DNA of 64,000 nucleotides. Origin: Thamnidium elegans. Taxonomy: Eukaryota > Mucoromycota > Mucoromycetes > Mucorales > Mucoraceae. Location: assembly GCA_025201345.1 (NCBI GenBank), contig JAIXMG010000013.1, positions 496,001 through 560,000 on the forward strand, read 5' to 3'. A model generated the notes under the pieces. That model saw only the letters and a list, made by a program, of their open reading frames with translations. It ran no database searches and was not told the DNA's origin. This document shows, in pieces, positions 51,836 to 61,900 of this stretch (positions are counted from its first letter, which is position 1; each line of letters opens with the position of its first letter). The translations under genes were made by a program, and so were the position numbers.

Positions 51836-52105
51836 CCAACTATCTGGGATGAAGCGTGACCGTGACCTGTGTAGGACTATATTTCAGTATAATAGTAACC
51901 ATGCTTAGTTTATAAGTAGCACTATTAATCATTCCTTATATTCATTTGTGGTATATTCAAAAAAAAATTATTACACAAATTTTAAGCGTTGGAACAGTTT
52001 AAAGTAAATATTATACTAGTATATCGTATTTTTATTTATTGCTTCAACTGTTTTTAAAAAGTAAAATAACTAGCTTCTTTTTACGCGTTTATATAATTTA
52101 TTTTT
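51836..52105. repeat. Fourth HsbA array unit with the gene deleted
   Basis: The sequence follows the gene-3' flank of copy C (AGTATAATAGTAACCATGCT, TTATTACACAAATTTTAAGC) up to about 52050. It then jumps directly into the gene-5' flank (AAAATAACTAGC, TTTTTACGCGTTTATATA). The whole coding region is missing between about 52050 and 52066. Confidence 0.75.
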
Positions 52106-52380
52106 CTTATATATAACTAATAAAGTTTGACGGATATCAATCTGATTTGTGATACTTTTTTTTTGTCCTATAACGACATTCTTATTTCTGAGATGTTTTC
52201 AGAGCAAATATTTCTATAAAAGTCTTTTTTTTTCTTTTTATTTTTAGAAGAAGAGCATACGTAAATCAGGTTGTATAAGAACTCCTATGGATAATAATAG
52301 TCATAGAATGTACTAGAATTCAATATAGGTGTATATTGATTTACAGTTCTCGCACGAACAGTACACTGCATACTGTATCA

Positions 52381-52408
52381 GCCCACAAAAATATTTGTTT
52401 TTGTGGGC
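52381..52408. repeat. Perfect 11-bp hairpin
   Basis: GCCCACAAAAA and TTTTTGTGGGC pair perfectly around a 6-nt loop (TATTTG). No adjacent gene explains it. Confidence 0.85.
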
Positions 52409-53274
52409 AATAGGTCTATTCCAATTGCGCAATGGTTAAATTCGTAACACGCAATTCCTCGTTTATATCCATGACCTATGAGTGTGTGCGTGTTCACCTC
52501 GGTGCAGCCCTTTTTTTCTTTTTAATAAAATAGTTGTAACAATTGCTGTTACATAGAACTTTCTTAAAATTTGATAACACTCGTTTTTGCTACCCATCAT
52601 TATTTGGTTAAATAAATCTATCGCTTCTAAAAAAAATCCGGACATTCATCGTAGCTTTTAGTTAAAGTCTGCTACAAAACATACATTTAAATAAATACCA
52701 TTATTTGTACAAGTTATAGTACATGTGTCTTAAAAAACCCGAAGCTTTTCGCGAATCTTCACTTTTTGACTATATCCACAAGGTGGGACATAGATTTTCC
52801 CCCTAAGAAACAGTTTGATTACGGTACACACGTACAAGAGTTTTAGGCTTATTTTTGATTATTCACTTGTCATTAATGTCTTAAATCAACGACAGATATA
52901 ACGACGATAATTTCATTTTGTATATTCTGGGAAAAGGTTTGGGTTTTTTAACTTTTATAAAATGCTATTAATTTACGCAAGTCTATTTCTAACGTATATA
53001 CGAAAAAAAAAAAAGGTCGTAATACAATGCTGCTATATGGATGCTTCTAAACGTGTAACTTTGAGAGCCCCGTGTAATGATAAGGTAAATATAGTGGAGT
53101 ATAACTAGATTATTATCGAAGAAGAATAAAGTGGTATCGCTAATCTGAGTTAAAGACAAATAAATTACCAATTTGAACTACAAAAAAAAATGCAAATTGA
53201 TATTACAGGTATAAGAAAAGATGATTGATAGAATATAAATTTATTAAAAGAGTAGCAATAAAAATATAAAGAAT

Positions 53275-53341
53275 GATATGAATATTAAACAGATATAAAC
53301 TCTGAGGTTGCGTTTATATCTGTTGTCTAAATATTTATATC
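53275..53341. repeat. Long imperfect inverted repeat / stem-loop
   Basis: A perfect 13-bp inner stem (AACAGATATAAAC at 53288-53300 with its complement at 53312-53324) encloses an 11-nt loop. The complementarity continues imperfectly outward (GATATGAATATT against AAATATTTATATC), giving arms of about 26-30 nt. Confidence 0.8.
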
Positions 53342-53662
53342 TAACCTTGTTAAATCATTTCCGTTAAGTCGTTACACCCCGCACCAAAATCCCTTTATTT
53401 TTCCGTTTGCATGTATGGCTTTAGCTAGCAGTAGGGTACACATAACGCTGTCGGCAAATTAATACCAGCTACTATTATTTTTTTTTCCCGAGGGACATCA
53501 CTGCGTTACATCTGAAACCGCTAATTGAAAACTATGCTTTTAATGTCTTTATTACGGCGTTCATTTGAATGAATAAAGTTCTGGATACTCACGCCCGGCG
53601 AGATGTTGATAACCAATCGACCAGACCCATTAACTGCAACACATTACCCAATCATAATAGCT

Positions 53663-53693
53663 TCACGTGCATATCACGTTTATATCACGTGAG
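53663..53693. promoter_or_regulatory. Cluster of three CACGT motifs (two full CACGTG E-boxes)
   Basis: TCACGTG, ATCACGT and ATCACGTGA occur within 31 bp, about 60-90 bp before the tRNA. CACGTG is the core of bHLH (Cbf1/Pho4-type) sites. Function is inferred. Confidence 0.35.
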
Positions 53694-53751
53694 TTATTGT
53701 TATTTGTTTATAAATATTATATATTTTTAGTTGATTTAAAGTAATATATGA

Positions 53752-53824
53752 GGGGCTATGGCCCAATGGATAAGGCGTCTGACTACGAATCAGGAGATTC
53801 CAGGTTCGACCCCTGGTAGCCTCA
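53752..53824 (+). tRNA. tRNA-Arg (anticodon ACG)
   Basis: Full cloverleaf without intron: acceptor GGGGCTA pairs with TAGCCTC, followed by discriminator A. The D arm is GCCCAATGGATAAGGC. The anticodon stem TCTGA/TCAGG has loop CTACGAA, giving ACG (read as ICG for arginine CGN codons). The variable loop is AGATT. The T arm CCAGG-TTCGACC-CCTGG contains the B box. A T6 Pol III terminator follows. Confidence 0.96.
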
Positions 53825-53830
53825 TATATA

Positions 53831-53836
53831 TTTTTT
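53831..53836 (+). terminator. Pol III T-run terminator
   Basis: Six T residues seven bases after the mature 3' end of tRNA-Arg. Confidence 0.8.
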
Positions 53837-54619
53837 CTTTTGCACTCCCTTTGAAGTGTATGTAGCTCGTAAACTGAATATTACACAAAATCTTCGTCAA
53901 GAATTACTAGTAAAACAGGAACTGATACTCGCTGTTAATCAATGAATAGTGTGATAAAATGTAAAAAGAGTATAATAACGTAATAGTAAGAAAAATGAGC
54001 ACCAATTCTTGTTTTATAAGTAGAACGACTTAGGTAATAAAGTACAATGGAAAGCAAGATCCTAGGGAATTCAGGTACAAAATAAAATAAAAAAGCTTGA
54101 TTTAAAAGTCTTTTATAAGTTAAAAGAAGTATAAGATTAAATTGCTTACAAAAGGTGAATTAAATTTTATTAAAGGTAATTATATTATTTTGGTTTTCTT
54201 AATTAGAGTTTTTTTGAATGACATAGTATGAGTACGTGAGAATATAATATATCATAATGATTAAATAAAGCTTTCTTTCTATCATATTTAAATAAGCTTC
54301 CCTTTTTACTATGATTAAATTAACTTTTATTTTTTTTAACAATGAATTCGTATACAAGCAAATACCTTTTATTAAATTTCCTAGTATTTCAAAAGAGCTT
54401 TCCTATGGTATGGTGGTGTCGATATAAACGGATACTTCGAAAAAAAAAAATTCTGTTAGAGGTGTAAATGGGGATGTACCAGGAACTTGTCTTTTTAATA
54501 GAACAATAATAAAAAAGGCAAAAACTAATGGGAAATCCATGAAAGAATGGTATTTCTCTTGGTAATAATAACCTGTTTACACGTTTATTTACGCGTTTGG
54601 ATATTAATAACTTTCGCAC
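53837..54619. other. AT-rich interval after tRNA-Arg
   Basis: I see no gene, repeat array or RNA structure here. A minus-strand frame at 54389-54619 is not supported by composition or splice signals. Confidence 0.5.
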
Positions 54620-55670
54620 TTTCGTAGCTTATTAAATAATCAAATCATCGACGTTTCTTCTTCTTGTCCTGGCTCTCACATAGATACTAATAATTCACAA
54701 ACCGAAGAAAATATTGCTAACCCTGTATCTTGTACTGACAGCAATATTAAAAGTATTTCGGATTTGTTTAAAAAAGTAATGTATTTTATAACATGATTTT
54801 ATCGATTGTAACTAAAGATCTTTTGTGTTTCAAGATTACCGACAAATCGAAATTAAGCATAGCATTAAATAGTTGTGAATCTTACAAGTCTAAAAATGAA
54901 CTAGAAAAGGCCATTAAAAAATTTATGTTCACATGTAAGCAAAACTAAAACTATGATTTGATAATATTTGTTTAATGTCTTATTTTAGCCTTGGCTGTAT
55001 TTAAATCGGCCTTAGATTTTCTCCCCTGAAAGCATTCAATCGTAAAGAAAGCGAGCTTCACAGGGGAGACACTATTAATCCTGATTGCAAATAAAATAGG
55101 CTTAGGATTTTAACTTGATTTACGGGTTTTAATCATTAAAGAAGAGAAAGAATTCGATGGAAGTACTGCTGCAGTAGCGAAAAAGGTTATAGAGCTGAAA
55201 ATTTTCAAAGACAGACTGAAGTCCACAACAAAATGCCATTTGAATGGTTATTTGAAGTCTTTAAAGTATCTTCCTGAGTCTGATGTTCCTCTCATCAAAT
55301 TCCCTATTGTACAAATTGCTGGTATGAACGGCAATCTTCCTTATTTGTCTATGAAGGAGAAAAAAATGTACGTTCTCGAAGATGTCTGTTCGTTTAGATT
55401 CCCAAGACATTTAGCACATATCAAAAATCATTCCAAGGTTTATTAAGATTTTTCTGTACACTTGAAGTAAGTTTTTTTTTTTTTTTAAGTATGTACTCTT
55501 CATATTTATGATTCCTTTAGAGTATGCTGCTTCATTTAGAACGAAAGTATGAAGCTAGCAATAATGATGATGAATATGATGAAGAAGATGGTGATGATGA
55601 AGATAATAATGATAAAGATAGTGACGATGAAAAAGAGGAAGAAGATAGTGATGAAGAAGAAGAGAACTAG
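54620..55670 (+). pseudogene. Multi-exon pseudogene with acidic C-terminus, unknown family
   Basis: Plus-strand sequence keeps recognisable exons and GT-AG introns but is broken. Exon-like parts read DVSSSCPGSHIDTNNSQTEE, then SKLSIALNSCESYKSKNELE. A long frame (about 54989-55446) follows with SLAVFKSALDFLP, a stop, KHSIVKKASFTGETLLILIA, a stop, and then ST AAVAKKVIELKIFKDRL, IKFPIVQIAGMNGNLPYLSM and CSFRFPRHLAHIKNHSKVY before a further stop. A one-base shift leads into RFFCTLE, an intron, and a final exon with SMLLHLERKYEAS and a long Asp/Glu run ending EEEN. No start codon is apparent. I do not recognise the family. Confidence 0.65.
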
Positions 55671-55982
55671 TTTTTTTCTTTTAAATTGAATATAAAAATA
55701 AAGTACCGCTATTAATTATGAGTAATTTTACGCGCACATAAATCTTATTTCAAAAATAAGGAAAAATAGTAAGTGGTTCCTCTATATAATTATTAAGTGT
55801 ATTTTTTCCCTCTCCCCAGAATTAAATGAACGTTGATTAATTCTAACCTTTAACGATAAATTCACATATGGGGGGGATTCCCTTACTTATCCTCTGTATA
55901 TGAGAAGGTGAAACTTTGTTATACATCTTTTATAACTTATTATATGTCTTGATATTTATTTATATATACATATTAAGGTATT

Positions 55983-57251
55983 CTATGATAAGATTAACTC
56001 TTTGGATCTGCTCCTCTTCCGTAATGACTTTTTTACGCTACTGACATTGCTATCGTTCTTCATTGTAGTCGATCCTTTATCTTTTCTTTCTACTAGAGTA
56101 TCTAACAAATTAGTTATAAGAACTTTTTCATGTATAAGTTTTTGCTGTTCGTAAACCGGTTTTCGATCACGGACGAGTATAACAAAGTCTCTTAAAACGT
56201 TTGCTGAAACAATATATAAATGATTTGTGTCTAATCCAAATTGCTGCATGTTTTTATAGATAGTATCTTTAATTTCTACTGTTAATTGGGATACTGCTAA
56301 TGCCCATTGTTCTGCCTTGTCTAATTTTGTATCTTTTTTCATTCTTTCTATTTTTTTCGCAATAGACTATGTTTTTTTTTAAAAAAAGATTTGTCGTTAG
56401 TTATGGAATATAATTATGCAAAATATATTTACAAGGTCTGACTTGTTTTTTACAAAAAATACAGGGATATCGTATTTTCTTGCTCTCCTTGCGATGTCAA
56501 TATCACTTGCCATTAATCTATCGTCAAATACGATAAGAATTGCATCGAAAGCGCCTAGACAGTAATTCTCAAAAAAGTTTTCAATAGGGTGGCGAGGAGT
56601 ACCAACGCCAGGCATATCCCATAAATATAACGTGTTTAGTATGGGATGTCTATAACATTTAGGTTCGAGTGTAGTTTCTATTTCTCCAACTGTTGCCGCC
56701 TTTGCATTGTTTTCTTTGTACCCGAGTAATCCATTTAATATAGAGGACTTTATATATACATTGTTTAGTCTATATATTAACTAATGTTATTAAAAAAAGT
56801 GGTAAATTACCTTTCCTGTGCCGGGACAACCTGTGATAGCCACGTTATAATGAGAAAAATCTAATCTCAACATGCCTTCCGCCCTTTTTAAATAGCTTTT
56901 ATCTATTAAGTGAGGATGTCTCTCGGGGATATATTTTAACTCAAATATTTCCTGTATAGAAACTAGGAAACAATAGAACGGGGCTATGGGAGAAACTACT
57001 ACTCCAAATAGACCGCCGATGACACCGTCCATTACTGGATACCCTGTCACTAATTCGTTTTCTAGAGCAGTCCCGAATTCGTATGCGCCAACAAACGGAA
57101 GGGCAAGCATCACTGCCGGTGCAAATAAAATCGCAGCTCCTAATGCTCCTGCTGCTTTAATTCCTTTCTTTGTACTTTCTTTTCTCCATAAATCGTTTGC
57201 TGTTTCAGTTGACACTTTTGCTGAAGCAATTATTGAGTGCTGCGCTCCCAT
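55983..57251 (-). CDS. IRG-type (immunity-related, interferon-inducible-like) GTPase
   Basis: Dynamin-superfamily GTPase of the IRG kind. Exons 57251-56811, 56747-56433 and 56366-55983 give 379 aa, near the ~410 aa of animal IRGs. The start MGAQHSII fits the N-myristoylation pattern (Gly2, Ser6). Two hydrophobic hairpin-like stretches follow (AAGALGAAILFAPAVMLALP; VIGGLFGVVVSPIAPFYCFL). The G domain shows VAITGCPGTGKSS (G1, joined by splicing), a T-containing switch GEIETTLEPKCYRHP, LWDMPGVGTPRHP (G3), the ASDIDIARRARKYDIPVFFV segment and NKSD (G4), all in IRG order. A helical C-terminal region (KAEQWALAVSQLTVEIKDTI) and a basic Ser/Lys/Arg tail end it. In animals IRGs act on vacuoles holding pathogens; the role in fungi is not known to me. 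Confidence 0.88.
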
Positions 57252-58024
57252 ACTTTCTTTTTTTTTACAATCAGTGTAAAATAAACTAGAAAAAAAAAAG
57301 AAGAGAAATAAGAAGGAAAAAGGAAATAAGAGAGAAGGAAAGAGAGAATTATTTGTTATTTTTTTTTGTATAATCACATGCGTGTTCATTTACCAGAAAA
57401 AGACACCTTTATGTAAATGTAGTGCAAAGTATAATTCCAGCAGATGATCATATTTGGTATTAGTGATCTTTCTACAGATAGTGGTGGTATACTTTAAATT
57501 TATAATTCAAGAAACCTGAGTTCTATTTTTTCTTTTGGTAGAAATCAAGATACTTTAAAGATAGAGTGTTAGATTTGTAGTATACGATCCAAATGACGTA
57601 TTTAGTAATAGCAACCGCTTTTAAGCTCCATAACCATAAAATGCAATGTACTACATGAAATATATAAACCAACTCGTTATCATAAACAGATGCTTTTTTT
57701 TTTCGACAAAGCATTGCAAATATAAAACTACTGATCATGTATAAAAGGAGAAAGAGAAAGTAACGAATTATTTAATTTTAGCACAGTTGACCATCCCATT
57801 TTTTTCTTATACGTATTCTTGATATGGCTTTTTGCGAGCTAGTAAAAAAATAAATAACTTGATCTTCGTTACATTTTTTGACTGATTTTATGGTGAATAG
57901 TTTAAATAAATAGAGAATCCTGATAAGGCCTGCATGATATTGTTAAATAAGGCATAAATTCCTTGAGAACTTTTAAAGCTCCTTTTCATTTTTATCTTTA
58001 TTTACCCACCACTTCACTCCAAAT
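57252..58024. other. Shared divergent promoter region of the IRG-like and RING-CH genes
   Basis: 773 bp between two head-to-head starts. It has an A/G-rich tract at 57286-57350 next to the IRG-like start, and ordinary AT-rich DNA elsewhere. No gene of its own is supported. A 71-codon minus frame at 57738-57523 is not convincing. Confidence 0.5.
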
Positions 58025-58830
58025 ATGCCACCACCTGAAATGAAAAGACAAAACGCATTCTCTGCCGACCAAGAGCCTTTCAGAGAAGTACTATTTGGCT
58101 AAACCTTTTTATTTACATTGCTTATTCCTCAAGTACTTTATAATTTTTTTTTTAATAGATTGCATGTCGTATTTGCTATCAAAGCGAAGCATGTGGAGAA
58201 TGGAAACGAATTATATGTCAATGTAGTATAAAGTAATTTCTTTTACGTCTTTTTTTTTAAGAAGTGAATTAAATAACAAGCTTATATTAGACATGACTAT
58301 TACCACGCTCATGAGTTTTGTTTTAATAAAACGAAACGCTGTAAAGTTTGTCACACCCCTTATATTGAAAGGAAACCACAGCCCAAGTTAAACATAACTA
58401 TGAAAGACAAAATACAAGCATGTTGTCAATTTAGTCAAGGTAAATTATAAGATAGTTAAATATTATGTTCCTACTTATAATAAAAATAAAAATAAAACAG
58501 AAAAGGCAGTAAAACACAAAAGAGCTATTACCGTATCTATAATCCTTGTATTATGTCTTTTGTTTTTGAGTGATTTCTACAATTGTATTACCATTACTAA
58601 AGTGGACAAGTCTGATCTGCCAGCCCTTGCTGACGATGAGTATATGTGGTTACCTGTAAAGTACATTTATAATCTCATTTAATATAAATAACTAACAAAA
58701 GGAGTATTTTTATTAAAAAAAAAAGGTTTTTGATGTTAAGCGCTTTAAATCATCTCCTAGTTCGTACCTACTTAATTTTTATTCCATGGCTCTTTCATTC
58801 CTCTTGGTAATCTTTTATTATTTAAAATAA
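58025..58830 (+). CDS. RING-CH (RINGv)-like membrane protein
   Basis: Probable membrane E3 ubiquitin ligase of the MARCH kind. Exons 58025-58087, 58159-58232, 58291-58439, 58501-58655 and 58726-58830 sum to 546 nt, giving 181 aa. The finger reads IACRICYQSEACGEWKRIIC, QCS, then YYHAHEFCFNKTKRCKVCHT. This is C-x2-C-x13-C-x-C-x9-H-x2-C-x6-C-x2-C, the C4HC3 order of RING-CH, but the final spacer is only 6 residues where 11 or more is usual. Two hydrophobic helices follow (AITVSIILVLCLLFLS near residue 102 and YSMALSFLLVIFYYL at the very end), matching the MARCH layout of finger plus two membrane passes. It stands head to head with the IRG-like gene. Confidence 0.82.
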
Positions 58831-58955
58831 TCGGATACAAATAGATGTTTTAAAATTATTGCAATACTAAATTATTATACACATTTTCCTTTTTTTCTTC
58901 TCCTTTTTTATTTCCATGTATATTGATAGTTTTGTCATATATATATAATAATAAT

Positions 58956-61900
58956 TTAAATTTTCTTGGTTATTTTCTTTTTAGCTGATTGCTGCTTGGG
59001 TGCACGCGATCTTTTTAATTTAGTACAGCCTTCACCTGTCATCAAGTGAGATGTCCAGCCAGATTCATTAGGCGGTTCGATATGAATCAAGCAGAGTGGG
59101 CAACGTATATCGTCATCATCTATAGATTTAAATAAGTATCTGTTATAAATAAAGTTTTTTTTTTTTACGTACTTTTTTTGGCATAACAGCCCTGTTTTAA
59201 TGTATGCTGAAGCCATTGTTCAACTGGTATGGCTTGTCTACATCTTGTACATTCTTTAATTAAATGATGTTTTTCACAGTCAAGTAACATATGCTCATTC
59301 AATGTCGATATTTCAGTAATCTATTAAACAATAAGTATCTAGAGCTAATGCAATAATATAGTCTACTTACAATTTGACACATGGGACAGTTAGTTAATAC
59401 CGGACAAGTATTATAGTAATGTTTGATGAGGGTATCTTCATTGAACTCTGGGTTAACTTCATCACAAAATATACAAATACTGTTTTCGTTTATCATCTCT
59501 GTTGCTTCTACCTCAATAGGTTTTTCTTTTACAATTTTATTACGAGTGTTAGTGGTAGCAGTAGCAGTAGTGGTTGTTTTATTCGTAGATTTATTGTTAG
59601 ATGCTCTACTTATAGTACCATTTGTTGCTCTACTTGCAGTACCGTTTGTCGCTCTACTCGTAGTACCATTCGCCGCTCTTTTAGTACTAGAGGCAGTCGG
59701 TGATCGTTTTTCAGAGCTATTTGTGTTAGATTGTTTTAAGCTTCTGTTACTTGATTTAGTCTTTCTTTCTGGCTGAACCGCAGCTGCTCGAAGTTCTGAA
59801 ATCGTTTCTTTTGTTGTTGGTATAGTTTTTTTCAATTTCGTTTTAAGAATTGGTGCGGGTGTATGGAAAGAATCTTTATCTACCAATTTCTGAACAGTCT
59901 ATATATATACATATAAAAGAAAAGAAGATAGAGTGAGTACATTACAAAAAAAAAAAAAAAGCATGAGATTTTTTTTCTTCTCTTTTTACCTCAGCTAAAG
60001 ATAACCGTAATGTTTCGTCAATGTATGAGCTGACTATATTAAAGCCAATTTGATCTGAAATCGCAACAACAAGTTTAACAGCTGCTTGTCTTACTTCGTC
60101 ATGCCCGTGATTTAAATAGGCAACTACAAAAGCCATTAAATCTTGAAGAGGAACCAATGTTTTGCACTTGCTACCGTTCTTTTTGTTTGGAGGCATACCT
60201 TCAACACCTAATTTGGAGACAGTAGCTTCAACTAATTCAACTCGGGATTTAGCTTCCTTGTAATTATGAATTAATCTTTCTGGTTTACAAATAAACAATG
60301 GCATTAATGAGAATGGGGGAATTGAGTAAGACTGAACTAAAACAAGAATGAGAACAGTAGCAGCACTTTTAATCTTTATATTTGTATCGCCAGTACGTTT
60401 TAAAAGACCAGAAAAGGTACGCTCAATCCATTCAATAATCCATCTAGCATCAATACTAGTTTCTCTACAGAAATCATTTAATTGATGCCAAGTTGTAATT
60501 GCCAAAGTGACGATGGGTTCTCTTGAATCCATAACAGCTTCTTGAATCATCATAAGTGTAGCGTTTATAAAGTTTGAAATTGATCTTGTTATTGAATCGA
60601 GTACCATATCGTCATCATCGTCATCGTATTCAAAATCATCATCAGTTCTGTTTTTATCGAAGTAAATCATTGTACACAAGTCTTCCAACTGATTGTTTCT
60701 GGCTAAATTTTGTACTGATTCAATGCGTTGTTCAATCATACCAAGTCCTCTTCCTCTGCATTTAGCCTTAATGCTTAGAACACAGGCAACAATATCTTCG
60801 CCAAATACTTGAATAGCTAAAGTATAAGGGCCTCTTTCTTCGTCCATAATTGGTTCTGGTATACTTTCGGGGTCAATATATTCGACAGGCTCGTCTGGTT
60901 CAAATTCATCTTGCTCAAATTCATCTTGTTCAAATTCATTTCGTTCAAATTCATCTCGTCCAAACTCATTGACATCGTCTTCTTCTTCTTCTTCTTCAAT
61001 CTTAGCGGGTATATTTTCGTGTTGGTTATATTCAAGCTGTACATTGGGTATGGTTGGAAGATTCCATTTTTCAATATTTTCGGAGCCAATGACGGTATCT
61101 TCAACTTGATGGGGTATATCTGTTTCAGGCTGAACGATTTCGACATGATTCAAAGTAGAGGCTTCTAATGGTATAACGTTTCCATCATGCGTAATTTGAA
61201 TATGAGCGCCCTTCAACATGGTTTGAGCAGCTTGCTTTATTTCTTTAATATCATCCTATTTATACTAATTAGTCAAGCCTGGTTTTTTCTTTTATGTATG
61301 TATGTACCTTTATTTTTTCTGCTTCATCGTAATCTTTTGTTTCAACTGCGTGTCTTTTTCCAATTTCTAAATCAGATAATATCTTTGTGAATTTTTCCAT
61401 TTTTTCACCAAGGTATTTATAAGTTTTAGCGTTTTGATAAGATTCAGCTTTAACAGCTTCGTCTTCAGCACGAAATAGAGAAGAGGCCCATAGACCTAGT
61501 TCAATTTCAAATGGATTTGTTGGAGATAAACGATTAACGGAACTTTGACTACTGGATACACTTGTTCTTCTTGTAGAACAACTAAGCATACTATTATCAT
61601 CGAATGGGTGACGTAACAAATGATTCTATTAAGGAGTAAAAAAAAAAAGAAAAAAAGAAAGGGAGTTATTTAATATATAAGGGAGTTGAAAAATGTAATA
61701 AACCTAGTACCTGAGAAGAAGAACCTATACTACTTTTGTCTAAAAGATGTAACGGTTGTCCTAAAACATTTATTAACAAGACACCTACCTATTTGAATTT
61801 TTTTTTGTTTAGTGATGCTAGTTAAATTTAGTATATGGTTCTTTCTCTCTTTTTTACTTGATTAAATGTATTAAAACGGTTCTTATGACAGTTACGTATG

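Larger units (their letters stand above)
46264..52110. repeat. Tandem segmental array carrying HsbA-like genes
   Basis: Non-coding 5' flanks recur behind each gene: 46264-47200 (copy A), 48260-49200 (copy B) and 50262-51310 (copy C). For example, the stretch containing GTAGTACACT and TTTTTATACACAGAAAT appears near 46755, 48765 and 50827. 3' flanks recur near 47230-47480, 49230-49460 and 51840-52050. Copies B and C start 1984 bp apart (48207 and 50191), so the unit is about 2 kb. A fourth unit lacks its gene. Confidence 0.85.
50192..53751. other. Gene-poor region between the HsbA array and tRNA-Arg
   Basis: Begins with the copy C 5' flank repeat. It then holds AT-rich DNA, the gene-less array unit near 51836-52105, two hairpins (52381-52408 and 53275-53341) and a cluster of CACGT motifs at 53663-53692. 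I see no supported protein gene. Confidence 0.6.

Noticed and set aside
45137..52110. HsbA array as a transposon
   Set aside because: No terminal inverted repeats, target-site duplications or transposase; the arrangement fits tandem duplication of a gene with its flanks.
52410..52479. tRNA candidate with 7-bp end pairing and a D-arm-like segment
   Set aside because: No T arm/B box (GGTTCRANNCC) and no proper anticodon stem; kept only as a possible relic in the findings.
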